DNA of 64,000 nucleotides, from positions 268,739 through 332,738 of the forward strand of contig DKFJ01000006.1 in assembly GCA_002452335.1 (NCBI GenBank). The letters run 5' to 3'. Source of the stretch: Deferribacteraceae bacterium UBA6799 (lineage in GTDB: Bacteria; Chrysiogenota; Deferribacteres; Deferribacterales; Geovibrionaceae). The notes below the pieces were generated by a model. It made no database searches. It had not been told where the DNA came from and saw only the letters and a list, made by a program, of their open reading frames with translations. Numbering within the stretch: the stretch's first letter is position 1; every line of letters begins with the position of its first letter. Below are positions 36,561-46,486 of the stretch, piece after piece. The position numbers were made by a program, and so were the translations under genes.

Positions 36561-39392
36561 ATGCCTCAGCTTACCAAAAACATCTTCGATGAACTCTCCG
36601 ACAATGTCCGGGGAGATGTATATACAGATTCTGTCAGGAGATACCTTCATTCCACGGACGGTTCTATATTCCGTGTGGAGCCTGCCTGCGTGGTGTATCC
36701 CAGAGATACCAAGGACGTGGTGGCGGTGGTGGCATTCGCCAGACGCTACGGGCTGAGCGTCCACTCCAGAGGAGCGGGAAGCGGTCTGTGCGGTTCTGCC
36801 ATAGGCAAGGGTATCATACTGGATTTCGCTAAATACATGAACAGACTGATAGAGGTTGACGAGGCTGATAAATCATTCACCTGCCAGCCGGGCTACAGGT
36901 TCGGCGAGCTGGAGCTGGAGCTGAAGGGCAGAGGGCTCTTTTTTCCGCCTGATCCTTCCAGCGGCGAATACGCTACATTCGGCGGCATGTACGGAACCAA
37001 CGCCAGCGGCGCTCACTCCGTGAAATACGGCAATGTGGCGGATTATATAGTTGACGCTGAGTTCGTTACATCAGAGGGAAAGGTATTTACTTTCAACGAG
37101 CTGGAGCACATCCCCTATGAGAAGCTGGACGAGCCTTTCAAAAAGCTGGTGGAAATATATAAGTCAAACGATGAGCTGATAGAGTCATCCTACCCGTCCA
37201 TCCGGTTCAACGTGTCCGGATATAACCTGAGAGGACTGGTGAAAGAGGGCAGGCTGAATCTGGGCAAACTGATAGGCGGCTCTGAAGGTACGCTGGTGAT
37301 CACCACCCGCCTGAAGTTCAGGCTGAAGGATAAGCCCACCCACGACAGCCTTGTGGTGGCATATTTCGATAATATCATCAATTCCGCTAAGGCGACACAG
37401 GCTATACTGCCTCTGAACCCCGCCGGAATAGAGATAATGGATAAATCTCTGCTGAAATTCGCCAAGGAATCAGACGCCAAACTGAACGAGGCGATACCGG
37501 ACGGATACGATAACGTCTGCATGTTCGAGTTCGACGGTTTCTCTGAAAGCGAGACTGCTGAACTGGCGGACAGAGCCAAAAGGATACTGGAGGAACAGAA
37601 TCTGTCTCCTCTGATGTATACCGCCGCCACCGAAGAGGAGAAGGCTAAATTCTGGGCTGTGCGCAAGGCGGCAGTGCCGATACTCTACAAGATAAAAAGC
37701 TCTAAAAAGATTCTGGCGCTCATCGAGGACGCCGCTGTTCCCACAGACAAACTGGTGGAATATTTCGAGGGGCTCTATGCTCTTCTGGAAGGCAACAATG
37801 CGCAGTTCGTCATCTACGGACACATCGCCAAGGGGCTTTTGCACACCAGACCTCTGCTCGATCTGAAAGACCCCCACGACATAGAGATGCTCAGAACGCT
37901 GGATGACGGCGTGTATGAGCTGGTGCACAGGCTGGGCGGAGCGGTCAGCGGAGAGCACGGCGACGGACGGCTGAGAAGTAAATATATCAAAAAACAATAC
38001 GGCGCTCTCTATGATGTCTTTATAAAGGCAAAAGAGGCGTTCGATCCGGATCATCTCTTTAACCCGGAGATAAAAACGCACCACGATGAAAATCAGATGA
38101 TGAAATTCCTCCGCTACGGCAAGGATTACAGAAGCAACGACATCATCGACAAACAGCTCATCTGGCAGGAAGGCTTCGTGGAAGAGGCGGAAAAATGCCA
38201 CGGATGCTCCAAATGCACCACGGTGACAACCGCCACCAGAATGTGTCCGGTGTATAAAGTGACCCGTGACGAATATTCCGCTCCCAAGGCGAAGGCGAAC
38301 ATTCTCAGAGCCCTGATAAGCGGGGCAGTGGACGACAGAGCGCTCTTTGACGAGGCTCTTCAGGAGGTTATCCGCCACTGCGTGAACTGCGGAAGCTGTC
38401 ACATCGAATGTCCCTCAGGGGTCAATATCCCCAAGCTGAGCATAGAGGCGAAATCACAGTACGCCTCCAGATTCGGCGTTCATTTCAGCGACAAGATACC
38501 CACCAAGCTGGAAGACATGGGAAGAAACCTGCGCAAGATCACATGGATCATAGAGCCTCTGATGAAATATAAAACCCCCAGAAGCATGATGGAGATGGTC
38601 TCCGGCGTGTCCGCCGAGAGAGATTTCATGCCTCTGGCGAAAAATTCGCTCTTCGACAGGCTGAAAGAGAGAGAGCCGAAGAAAGGCGATATCAAGGTCG
38701 TCTATTTCTCCGGATGCTACGCCGGATATGTCCGCCCTCAGGTGGGCGAGGCTCTGGTGAAGGTTCTGGAGGCGGCAGGAATGGAAGTATACGTTCCCGA
38801 GCAGCACTGCTGCGGTCTGCCTCATCTGTCCAAAGGGCTGAAGGAAGGCGCTCTGGAAAAGATCAACGCTAACAAGCGGGACTGGGGACGCATACTGGAC
38901 GAGGCGGATTATGTGGTGACCACCTGCACATCCTGCGGGCTGTCTCTGTATAAAGAATGGGGTTTCCTCTCCAATGATGATTTTGTTCAGAAGGTAAAAT
39001 CGAAGCTGATACATATCGGCACGCTGGTTAATAAATATTTCGACAGGCTCGACCTGAACGATACAGATCTGAAGATGGCATATCACAAGGCATGCCACAT
39101 GAGAGCCCTGCCCGACAGCGACAGCTCGCTGACCATGCTGAAAAAACTGAACGGTGCAAAAGTTCAGGATCTCGCCAGCAACTGCTGCGGAATGGCGGGA
39201 AGCTGGGGGATGAAGGCAGACAACTATGAGCTGAGCGTTCAGATAGGCGAACCCATGACCGAGAAACTGAAAAAATCTGACGCCGAAATAGGCGTGACGG
39301 ACTGCCCCACCTGCACCATGCAGATGGAGCATCTGGCGAAAAAAGATGTAAAACACCCCATAGAGGTGATAGCTGAATGTCTGAAAAAATAA
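36561..39392 (+). CDS. FAD-linked oxidoreductase fused to Fe-S/CCG subunit (GlcD-GlpC type)
   Basis: A 943-residue fusion. The N-terminal half is a FAD-binding oxidase (SRGAGSGLCGSAIGKG near 72, GGMYGTNASGAHSVKYG) with its C-terminal substrate domain (HIAKGLLHTRP, GEHGDGRLRS). Then come two 4Fe-4S motifs, CHGCSKC...CP and CVNCGSCHIECP, and two CCG domains (EQHCCGLPH and SNCCGMAGSWG). This is the arrangement of D-lactate or 2-hydroxyacid dehydrogenases (Dld-II, YdiJ-like) that feed electrons to the quinone pool. The exact 2-hydroxyacid is not determined. AAGGAG precedes the ATG. The gene is divergent from pdxA. Confidence 0.92.
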   Translation: MPQLTKNIFDELSDNVRGDVYTDSVRRYLHSTDGSIFRVEPACVVYPRDTKDVVAVVAFARRYGLSVHSRGAGSGLCGSAIGKGIILDFAKYMNRLIEVDEADKSFTCQPGYRFGELELELKGRGLFFPPDPSSGEYATFGGMYGTNASGAHSVKYGNVADYIVDAEFVTSEGKVFTFNELEHIPYEKLDEPFKKLVEIYKSNDELIESSYPSIRFNVSGYNLRGLVKEGRLNLGKLIGGSEGTLVITTRLKFRLKDKPTHDSLVVAYFDNIINSAKATQAILPLNPAGIEIMDKSLLKFAKESDAKLNEAIPDGYDNVCMFEFDGFSESETAELADRAKRILEEQNLSPLMYTAATEEEKAKFWAVRKAAVPILYKIKSSKKILALIEDAAVPTDKLVEYFEGLYALLEGNNAQFVIYGHIAKGLLHTRPLLDLKDPHDIEMLRTLDDGVYELVHRLGGAVSGEHGDGRLRSKYIKKQYGALYDVFIKAKEAFDPDHLFNPEIKTHHDENQMMKFLRYGKDYRSNDIIDKQLIWQEGFVEEAEKCHGCSKCTTVTTATRMCPVYKVTRDEYSAPKAKANILRALISGAVDDRALFDEALQEVIRHCVNCGSCHIECPSGVNIPKLSIEAKSQYASRFGVHFSDKIPTKLEDMGRNLRKITWIIEPLMKYKTPRSMMEMVSGVSAERDFMPLAKNSLFDRLKEREPKKGDIKVVYFSGCYAGYVRPQVGEALVKVLEAAGMEVYVPEQHCCGLPHLSKGLKEGALEKINANKRDWGRILDEADYVVTTCTSCGLSLYKEWGFLSNDDFVQKVKSKLIHIGTLVNKYFDRLDLNDTDLKMAYHKACHMRALPDSDSSLTMLKKLNGAKVQDLASNCCGMAGSWGMKADNYELSVQIGEPMTEKLKKSDAEIGVTDCPTCTMQMEHLAKKDVKHPIEVIAECLKK

Positions 39393-40597
39393 GGCGGCTT
39401 ATTATCGTCTCTCTGCTGATGTTTTTCTGCGGAGCGGCGTATTCTGCTGACGATGATTATATTCTGGGGCTGAACGCCTTTAATGACGGACTGTATACCA
39501 TCGCCGCCGGCGGGTTCGAGCGTTATGTCAGTGACGGAAAGGACAGCAGAAAGCTGGACTATTCCAGATATCTGCTCTACCGCATCTATCTGAAAGACAA
39601 AAAATATGAGAAATCATACGACAACCTTCAGAAGGTTATAAACTCCGCTGACAGCCGTTTCGACAAAAAGCAGATGAAGACGGACAATATGATCCTTCTC
39701 ACCCAAACCGACTGTAAAAAAGCCGGAGAAGCGGTGAGGGCAGAGCCGGACGATCTGATGCTGGATATCTATATGGAGTCAAAATGCCCTGTGGATGAAG
39801 CATTTATAAAACTGGTTCTGGAAAAGGCGCAGAAGGACGAAACGAGGCTTAAAGCCGTGAACCGTGTGGCCGACAAGCCGGATATGGTGAAATCCATCTT
39901 CGGAACGCTCGATCTGTCTAAACTGAGCGGTTCCGCCAAAAGATATTTTGCCGTATATTTTTATCAGAACAAAGAATATGAGCTATTCTGGAAGATCAGG
40001 GACGTGTATGAGGATGCTGACGTCGTTACTCTGGAGCTGGACAGATACTGGACAGTGAACAACAAAGACACCTTTCTGGACAGATACGAAAAATACAGAT
40101 CGAAATACTCTCTGGGGCAGGCGAACGCCTGCCGTGCCATTGAGCAGTACAACACCGCCGGAAAGGATTTTGACTGTAATCTGGTGAACGAGTGCATCAC
40201 TGAATATACTGTGGATTTTGTAAAGATAAAGGGCGCCTGTCTGGCTAAATCAGGCAACGCTGAGTCTGTGACCGAATTCATGGACTCACTGGGTAAGAAG
40301 ATTTTTCCGGGGATGTGCGGATACGGCGAGTATATCTATGCCAATGGTCTGTATACCGGCTCAGGTGACGATAGATTTAATGTGTGCGGCAACAGATATA
40401 AGATAGCTGACATTTTGGCGCAGAAGGGCGAATACAGTCGTCTGGCGAAAATGTTTAAAAAAACCGCCACAGATACCGACCGCTACTACGCTGTGATAGC
40501 GCTGAACGGTCTGGGAAAGACGCAGGAAGCGGTGAAGATGCTGAACAGCATCAAAGACGCTTCGATAAAAGCTAAACTCACAGGAGGGGCAAAATGA
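39377..40597 (+). CDS. secreted tetratricopeptide-like protein
   Basis: A 406-residue protein with a signal peptide (about residues 1-23, FCGAAYSADDD). Helical repeats follow, beginning YILGLNAFNDGLYTIAAGGF, which resembles the TPR of YbgF/BamD-type envelope proteins. Several cysteines occur in the second half. No catalytic motif. The start lies 16 nt inside the preceding oxidoreductase gene and the stop overlaps the next TPR gene, so the two TPR proteins probably act together in the periplasm. Function unknown. Confidence 0.75.
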   Translation: MSEKIRRLIIVSLLMFFCGAAYSADDDYILGLNAFNDGLYTIAAGGFERYVSDGKDSRKLDYSRYLLYRIYLKDKKYEKSYDNLQKVINSADSRFDKKQMKTDNMILLTQTDCKKAGEAVRAEPDDLMLDIYMESKCPVDEAFIKLVLEKAQKDETRLKAVNRVADKPDMVKSIFGTLDLSKLSGSAKRYFAVYFYQNKEYELFWKIRDVYEDADVVTLELDRYWTVNNKDTFLDRYEKYRSKYSLGQANACRAIEQYNTAGKDFDCNLVNECITEYTVDFVKIKGACLAKSGNAESVTEFMDSLGKKIFPGMCGYGEYIYANGLYTGSGDDRFNVCGNRYKIADILAQKGEYSRLAKMFKKTATDTDRYYAVIALNGLGKTQEAVKMLNSIKDASIKAKLTGGAK

Positions 40598-41319
40598 TGA
40601 AAAAAATAGTGATTGCCCTGTTCATTCTGGGGCTTGTTGTGGGCGGACTGTACTATACTTTCAGCTCGCAGAGCTATAAATATTCCAGAGAGGCTCAGAG
40701 ACTGTATGAAAAGGGCGAGTACCGCGAGGCTTTTATGCTGGCGGATAAGGCTCTGCGGATGGATACTCTGAACAGACAGGCGATAGATCTGCGCCCCAAA
40801 CTGAAAAGGATCGTAGAGGGCGAGGACATGCTGAACGAGGCGACCAAGCTCTATGAGGACGGTATCAACAAGGCTCTGGAGGGTAGGGTGGAGGAAGCTA
40901 AGCTGAATCTGTCCCAGGCGTATTCCATAGCGGAAAAGATACAGGGGCTCTCCCCGTCCAAGCCGGCGGCAAAGGAGCTGATGAAAAAGATAGAGCGTGA
41001 CGCTGTGGTGGTTCTGGACAAAGCGCCGGAAACACAGTATCAGACAGCCATAAAATATATAGGCGAAGGCAAGCTGGTCAGAGCTTACGAGGCTCTCAGC
41101 AACATCACAGTGGAATCAGAAAAAGTGAAACGCAAAAAAAGCGAGCTGGCTTATCAGATAGGAATGCAGAGGTTCGAGGAGGCGTCAGCGGAGGAAACAC
41201 CCTCCGGAGGCGTGGTTCAGGACAGCATATACTGGCTGTCCAACGTGGACAGAAACGATGAGAACTATCTGGACGCCAACAGCAAGATAGAGATCTTAAA
41301 GCAGATGAGAACAAGATAA
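40594..41319 (+). CDS. membrane-anchored tetratricopeptide-like protein
   Basis: A 241-residue protein with one N-terminal membrane span (about residues 4-22) and no clear cleavage site. TPR helices follow (AQRLYEKGEYREAFMLADKA near 35, then a second set near 145), with a charged coiled section between them. The ATG overlaps the previous stop (ATGATG, two possible starts 3 nt apart). It is the last gene before hldE, 14 nt apart. A role as a periplasmic scaffold tethered to the inner membrane is inferred. Confidence 0.75.
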   Translation: MMKKIVIALFILGLVVGGLYYTFSSQSYKYSREAQRLYEKGEYREAFMLADKALRMDTLNRQAIDLRPKLKRIVEGEDMLNEATKLYEDGINKALEGRVEEAKLNLSQAYSIAEKIQGLSPSKPAAKELMKKIERDAVVVLDKAPETQYQTAIKYIGEGKLVRAYEALSNITVESEKVKRKKSELAYQIGMQRFEEASAEETPSGGVVQDSIYWLSNVDRNDENYLDANSKIEILKQMRTR

Positions 41320-41333
41320 CGGGAGATTGATTC

Positions 41334-42743
41334 ATGTCATTATATGACTTTACAGGCGCTAAGGTTCTGATAATAGGGGATCTGATGCTGGACAGATATC
41401 ATTTCGGCACAGTCAGCAGGATATCTCCGGAGGCTCCCGTGCCGGTGCTGAACGTCAGAAAGACCACCCAGACGCTGGGCGGCGCAGGAAACGTTGCCAA
41501 CAACATAGCCCATCTGGAGGCTCAGGCCGTGGTGATAGGCTCATGCGGCAAGGATCCGGACGCAGATATACTTAAGAATATGCTGAACGAAATAAACGTG
41601 GGCTATGAACTCACGCTGACTGACGCTCCCACCACAACTAAGCTGAGGGTTATAGGCGAAAAACAGCAGATAGTCAGGCTGGATTTCGAAGAGATAGTAC
41701 CCATGGAGGGCGCTTTCGCTCAGGTCAGTCTGAGCAACGTGGAAAAACACCTGAAAGACTGCGGAGCTGTGGTCATATCCGACTACGGCAAGGGTTTTTG
41801 CACATTCGATATGTGCGAAGAGGTAATCCGTCTGGCGTCTAAGGCGAATATCCCTGTGATAGTGGACCCGAAAGGCAGCGACTGGACAAAATATGCCGGA
41901 GCGACCACTGTTACTCCGAATGTAAAAGAACTGGCAGAGGCGGCGGGCAGACACGTTCCCAATGAGGACGAGGCTGTGGTGCTGGCAGCCAGAGATATAA
42001 TAGACAGGATACGCCTGGAGTATCTGGTGGTCACCAGAAGCGAAAGGGGCATCACCGTGGTGAGCAGAAAGGACTACATGCATTTCCCCACTGAGGCGAG
42101 AGAGGTTTTTGATGTCTCCGGCGCCGGTGATACCGTTGTGGCATCGCTGGCTCTGTGTCTGGCTAAGGGGAATTCTCTGAAAGAGGCTGTCACCACCGCC
42201 AACAGAGCGGCCGGAATAGTGGTGGCTAAGATAGGCACCGCTCCGGTGCTTTTAAGCGAGCTGAACGGAGTCTCAGGACTCACTTCCAAGATACTGTCTC
42301 AGGATATTCTGGTCCGCCGGGTGAACAGCGACAAGGCGCTGAATAAAAAGATCGTCTTCACCAACGGATGTTTCGACATACTGCACAGAGGACATGTGAC
42401 CTATCTGAAAAAAGCGAAGGAACTGGGCGACATACTCGTGATGGGGCTGAACAGCGACGCTTCAGTGAAAAGACTGAAAGGCGACAGCCGTCCGGTGAAC
42501 AGCGAGGGAGATAGAGCGGAGGTATTATCCGCACTTGAATGTATAGATTACATTACTATATTTGACGAAGATACGCCGTTAGACCTGATAAAGACTGTGG
42601 AGCCGGATATTCTGGTTAAGGGCGGCGACTATAATCCCGAAGAGGTGGTGGGCAGGGAATTTGCCAAAAAGACCGTGATAATAGACTTCGTTCACGGATA
42701 TTCCACCACATCCACCATAAACGCGATGAAAGGAGATAATTGA
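41334..42743 (+). CDS. hldE: bifunctional heptose-7-phosphate kinase/heptose-1-phosphate adenylyltransferase
   Basis: A 469-residue fusion. Residues about 1-315 are a ribokinase-like kinase (GGAGNVANNIAHL, and DVSGAGDTVVASLAL with the catalytic Asp). Residues about 330-469 are a nucleotidyltransferase (VFTNGCFDILHRGHVTYL, and the later SDASVKRLKG). It makes ADP-glycero-manno-heptose for the LPS inner core. It is followed directly by the epimerase gene hldD with a 1-nt overlap. Confidence 0.97.
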   Translation: MSLYDFTGAKVLIIGDLMLDRYHFGTVSRISPEAPVPVLNVRKTTQTLGGAGNVANNIAHLEAQAVVIGSCGKDPDADILKNMLNEINVGYELTLTDAPTTTKLRVIGEKQQIVRLDFEEIVPMEGAFAQVSLSNVEKHLKDCGAVVISDYGKGFCTFDMCEEVIRLASKANIPVIVDPKGSDWTKYAGATTVTPNVKELAEAAGRHVPNEDEAVVLAARDIIDRIRLEYLVVTRSERGITVVSRKDYMHFPTEAREVFDVSGAGDTVVASLALCLAKGNSLKEAVTTANRAAGIVVAKIGTAPVLLSELNGVSGLTSKILSQDILVRRVNSDKALNKKIVFTNGCFDILHRGHVTYLKKAKELGDILVMGLNSDASVKRLKGDSRPVNSEGDRAEVLSALECIDYITIFDEDTPLDLIKTVEPDILVKGGDYNPEEVVGREFAKKTVIIDFVHGYSTTSTINAMKGDN

Positions 42744-43684
42744 TGATAGTAGTAACAGGCGGCGCAGGATTCATAGGGAGCAATCTGGTAAAGGGGCTCA
42801 ATGACGCCGGATATGAAGACATAATAATAGTGGACAACCTGAAGAAGAGCGAAAAGCATCTGAATATGAACAGGCTGAAATTCACTGATTATATCGATAA
42901 AGCCGGTTTTTTTGATGTTTTTGACGAGATAGCGCCGGAAGTTGATATCGTTTTTCATCAGGGTGCCTGTTCCGACACTATGGAAACGGACGGCAAATAT
43001 ATGATGGAAAACAACTACGACTATTCATGCGCTCTGTTCAACAACTGCGTGGAGAATAAGATCCGGTTCATATACGCCTCATCCGCATCCGTATACGGCA
43101 ACGGCGACAACGGGTTCAGAGAGGAGCGTGAGTGCGAGTATCCTCTGAACGTTTACGCTTTCAGCAAATTTATCTTCGACAACTATGTCAGACGCTTTCC
43201 CCATCCTGTGGAATCACAGGTGGCGGGCTTAAGATATTTCAATGTTTACGGACAGCAGGAGAACCACAAGGGCAGAATGGCGTCCGTTATCAGACATTTT
43301 TTCAACCAGTACAGAGACACCAAAGAGATTAAGGTTTTCGAGGGAAGCTCCGAATTCCTGAGAGATTTCATCTATGTGAACGATGTGGTGAAGGTGAACC
43401 TCTATCTGATGGAAAACAAAGACGTGAGAGGAATATATAACTGCGGAACAGGCACTTGCAGAAGTTTCGCCGACATCGCCGATATCTTCCGCAAAAGATA
43501 TCCGGACGCTAAAATATCAGAAATACCTTTTCCCGACTCGCTGAAGGGAAAATATCAGAAATATACACAGGCTGACCTGACAGGCTTAAGAGGCACAGGG
43601 TGCGGTGTTCAGTTCACTACTCTGGAACAGGGCGTTAACGCCTATCTGGACATACTGGAAAAGACAGACGGATACATAATATAG
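42743..43684 (+). CDS. hldD: ADP-glyceromanno-heptose 6-epimerase
   Basis: A 313-residue short-chain dehydrogenase/epimerase. NAD(P) loop VTGGAGFIGSNL at the N-terminus, ASSASVYGNG near 115, YAFSKF with catalytic Tyr and Lys near 139, and FNVYGQQE. It performs the last step of ADP-heptose synthesis after HldE. AAAGGAG precedes the ATG, which overlaps the hldE stop as TGATG. Confidence 0.96.
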   Translation: MIVVTGGAGFIGSNLVKGLNDAGYEDIIIVDNLKKSEKHLNMNRLKFTDYIDKAGFFDVFDEIAPEVDIVFHQGACSDTMETDGKYMMENNYDYSCALFNNCVENKIRFIYASSASVYGNGDNGFREERECEYPLNVYAFSKFIFDNYVRRFPHPVESQVAGLRYFNVYGQQENHKGRMASVIRHFFNQYRDTKEIKVFEGSSEFLRDFIYVNDVVKVNLYLMENKDVRGIYNCGTGTCRSFADIADIFRKRYPDAKISEIPFPDSLKGKYQKYTQADLTGLRGTGCGVQFTTLEQGVNAYLDILEKTDGYII

Positions 43685-43709
43685 CCTTTTTTATTCCCAG
43701 GAGTTTTCT

Positions 43710-45032
43710 TTGAAGAAATATTTCATCCTGACAATGGGATGCCAGATGAACGAATATGATTCCCTGCGTATAGCCGCCATCTTCGACAAGATGGGCTTCT
43801 GCCGGACAGAGGATATGGACGAAGGGGATTATCTGATAGTAAATACATGCAGTGTCAGAGAAAAACCGCAGCACAAGGCGGATTCTTCCATCGGACGCTT
43901 CAAAAAGATAAAGAAACAGAGACCGGATGTGAAAATAGGCTTCTGCGGGTGCGTGGCACAGCAGGAGGGCGCTAACATCCTGAAGTCTTTCAGATATGTT
44001 GATTTCGTGGTTGGAACGGATGGTCTGGACAGACTGGAAGAGGTGATCGCCTGCGTGGAGAACGGACAGCGTGTCTGCGACACAGACGTGAACGAAGGCG
44101 CTCTGAGCATCGGCGGTTTCAAACGAAATGTTTCCGTCTCCTCTTTCGTCACCATCATGAAAGGCTGCGACAATTTTTGCAGTTACTGCATAGTGCCGTA
44201 TGTCCGGGGAAGGGAGAAGAGCCGCACTGTCACAGAGGTTCTGGACGAGATAAAATATCTGGCTGATAACGGCGCCCGGGAGGTGACTCTTCTGGGTCAG
44301 AATGTGAACTCATTCGGCAAAGGGCTCGCTGACAGCGGCAGAATATCCTTCGCCGAACTGATAAACAGAGTGAGCGAAGTGGACGGTATCCGCCGTGTGC
44401 GCTTCGTCACCAGCCACCCGAAGGATTTTTCGGACGATCTGATAGCTGTCATGCGTGACAACAAAAAGGTCTGCGAATATCTGCATCTGCCTCTTCAGGC
44501 GGGCAGCGACAGCGTTCTGAAAGCGATGAACCGCAAATATACCTACGCCTCCTATCTGGAAAAAGTGATGAAGGCGAAGGAGGCGGTGAAGGGGCTTGCT
44601 CTGTCGTCTGACTTCATTGTCGGTTTTCCGGATGAGTCAGATGATGATTTCGAGTGTACCATGAACGCATTAAGAGAGATAGAATACGAAACGATATTCG
44701 CTTTCGCCTATTCTGTGCGTCCGGGGACGAAGGCGGCCGACTATGCCGATAATGTGCCGGACGAGGTGAAAAAGATGCGTCTCGCCCGTGTGCTCGATCT
44801 GCAAAAACAGATAATGGCGAAGAAATCAAAAGAATATGAAGGGCAGATCGTGGAAGTGATGGTAGAGGGACGGGGCAAAAAAGACGGCGGTCAATTCAGC
44901 GGTAGAAACCGTCAGAATAAAGTGGTAAACTTCACGAGTAAAAAACATATAGATATAGGTGACTTTGCGAAGGTGCTGATAACACACGCCAGACCGAACA
45001 GTCTTCTCGGAAAATCTGCGGACGGAGAATAG
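43710..45032 (+). CDS. miaB: tRNA-2-methylthio-N6-dimethylallyladenosine synthase
   Basis: A 440-residue radical-SAM methylthiotransferase that modifies A37 of tRNAs. The N-terminal cluster cysteines are in MGCQMNEYDS, NTCSVREKPQ and GFCGCVAQQ; the radical-SAM cysteines are in CDNFCSYCIVPYVRG. A TRAM domain lies at the end. The start codon is TTG at 43710, with AGGAG 6 nt upstream; the next ATG would remove the first strand. It lies 1 nt before the next gene. Confidence 0.96.
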   Translation: MKKYFILTMGCQMNEYDSLRIAAIFDKMGFCRTEDMDEGDYLIVNTCSVREKPQHKADSSIGRFKKIKKQRPDVKIGFCGCVAQQEGANILKSFRYVDFVVGTDGLDRLEEVIACVENGQRVCDTDVNEGALSIGGFKRNVSVSSFVTIMKGCDNFCSYCIVPYVRGREKSRTVTEVLDEIKYLADNGAREVTLLGQNVNSFGKGLADSGRISFAELINRVSEVDGIRRVRFVTSHPKDFSDDLIAVMRDNKKVCEYLHLPLQAGSDSVLKAMNRKYTYASYLEKVMKAKEAVKGLALSSDFIVGFPDESDDDFECTMNALREIEYETIFAFAYSVRPGTKAADYADNVPDEVKKMRLARVLDLQKQIMAKKSKEYEGQIVEVMVEGRGKKDGGQFSGRNRQNKVVNFTSKKHIDIGDFAKVLITHARPNSLLGKSADGE

Positions 45033-45033
45033 T

Positions 45034-45435
45034 ATGTATGAAGTGACAGTGTATAAAGTTGTTAAAGAACCTCTGACATCCAGATATATCATGATGCTGG
45101 ATCCTGTGGATAAGACGGAGAACTCCGTTATGATCCCCATAGGCAAAAAAGAGGCGGAAAACATACATTCCAGAAAATGTGAGGCGGGCAAATGCACATC
45201 TTCCTCATACGACCTGCTGACACCCATTCTGAACAGTCTGAAAAGTGTCTCGTTCGATAAACTGCTGATAGAGGACTGTGAGTGCGGAAGATTCACCGCC
45301 GGACTCTATATGACCGTATCCGGAAGTGAAAAGGTGCTGGACTGCCGCCCGTCAGACGGTGTTGTGCTGGCGCTGGACAGAAATATTCCTATATATATCA
45401 AGAGGGTGACAACCTGTTGCACTGACGACGAATAG
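45034..45435 (+). CDS. bifunctional nuclease-domain protein (DUF151)
   Basis: A 133-residue protein of the BFN/DUF151 family, marked by the DCRPSDGVVLALDRNIPIYI-type C-terminal motif (DCRPSDG near 104). Plant and Thermotoga members show nuclease activity or a structural DNA-binding role. It has several cysteines (EDCECG, TTCC). It starts 1 nt after the miaB stop; miaB and a DUF151 gene are neighbours in various bacteria. Confidence 0.88.
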   Translation: MYEVTVYKVVKEPLTSRYIMMLDPVDKTENSVMIPIGKKEAENIHSRKCEAGKCTSSSYDLLTPILNSLKSVSFDKLLIEDCECGRFTAGLYMTVSGSEKVLDCRPSDGVVLALDRNIPIYIKRVTTCCTDDE

Positions 45436-45465
45436 TCTTTTAGTCATTATGTATGTGGGGGACAA

Positions 45466-46485
45466 ATGAAAAAGATAGCCGTAGAAGACGCAGTGGGGTG
45501 CGTGCTTGCCTATGACATCACCGAAGTGAATCTGGAAAAAGGGATCAAAAGAAGAGCTTATAAAAGAGGACACATCATTCAGGCTGATGAGATAGAGCAT
45601 CTGAGATCTCTCGGCAGACGAAATATATTCATAGAGGACGGCGAAGACGACGGCATCCACGAGGATGACGCCGCCAGAACAGCCGCTCCGCTCATCGCAG
45701 GCGAAAACATCACATTCGATTCCGAGACATCCGAAGGCAAGGTCAGCTTTTATGCCGCTGTGGACGGAGTCTTTAAGGTGGACGAGGAGAGACTTTTTGA
45801 GATTAATAACCTCGGGATACCTTCGCTGCCCACCATCCATAACAACATGGGAGTGGAAAAGGACAAACAGGTCGCCGCTTTCCGCATTATCCCGCTGATA
45901 TGCGAAAACAGCGTGATGGAACGGATGAAAGAGATACTGAAAACTCCTCTCATCAGCGTTAAGCCTTATGTTGTCAAAACCGCCGCCCTTCTGGTGACGG
46001 GAACAGAGGTTTTTGAAGGCAAGATCAAGGACGGGTTCAGACCTATTCTGGAAAAAAAGCTGAAGAATTACGGCGTGGAGATAACCGACTACAGAGTCAT
46101 CCCCGATGACGCCGGACTTATCATAAACAGCGTGCGTGAGATGGCGGAGAACGCCGGTATGCTCATCACAACCGGAGGTACATCAGTGGACCCTGACGAC
46201 ATAACTGCTCAGGCTCTTCTGGACGCAGGAGTGGTTTATGATATGAAGGGAACACCTATTCAGCCGGGAAACAACATGACTGTGGGGTATATGAACGGAA
46301 AAACGGTATGCGCCGTTCCCGCCGCCGCCCTGCATTTTCATTCCACCAGTCTGGATATCCTGCTTCCCAGAATACTGGCGGGTGAAAAGATAACCAAGCG
46401 GGATATGGCTCTTTTGGCTCACGGCGGACTGTGCCATTTCTGCAAAAAATGCGTGTATCCAATATGCCCGTTCGGCAGAGGATGA
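45466..46485 (+). CDS. molybdopterin-binding MoeA/Mog-like protein with cysteine-rich tail
   Basis: A 339-residue protein. The N-terminal part is MoeA-like (AVGCVLAYDITEV). The MoCF-binding domain (about 165-310) has LLVTGTEVF and the molybdopterin-binding TTGGTSVDPDD. The C-terminus ends in CHFCKKCVYPICPFG, a possible Fe-S or zinc site. Similar proteins sit beside moeA in anaerobes, as here, and probably take part in molybdenum cofactor insertion or sensing. Its stop is 1 nt before moeA. Confidence 0.85.
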   Translation: MKKIAVEDAVGCVLAYDITEVNLEKGIKRRAYKRGHIIQADEIEHLRSLGRRNIFIEDGEDDGIHEDDAARTAAPLIAGENITFDSETSEGKVSFYAAVDGVFKVDEERLFEINNLGIPSLPTIHNNMGVEKDKQVAAFRIIPLICENSVMERMKEILKTPLISVKPYVVKTAALLVTGTEVFEGKIKDGFRPILEKKLKNYGVEITDYRVIPDDAGLIINSVREMAENAGMLITTGGTSVDPDDITAQALLDAGVVYDMKGTPIQPGNNMTVGYMNGKTVCAVPAAALHFHSTSLDILLPRILAGEKITKRDMALLAHGGLCHFCKKCVYPICPFGRG

Positions 46486-46486
46486 T

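Noticed and set aside
36414..36764. N-terminal extension of PdxA to 36764
   Set aside because: It would overlap the divergent oxidoreductase gene, and the family N-terminus starts at 36413.
37470..38402. 310-codon minus-strand frame in the GlcD-GlpC gene, with a second of 300 codons at 38454-39356
   Set aside because: Both lie within the coding strand of a protein with all its motifs intact; they are antisense shadows.
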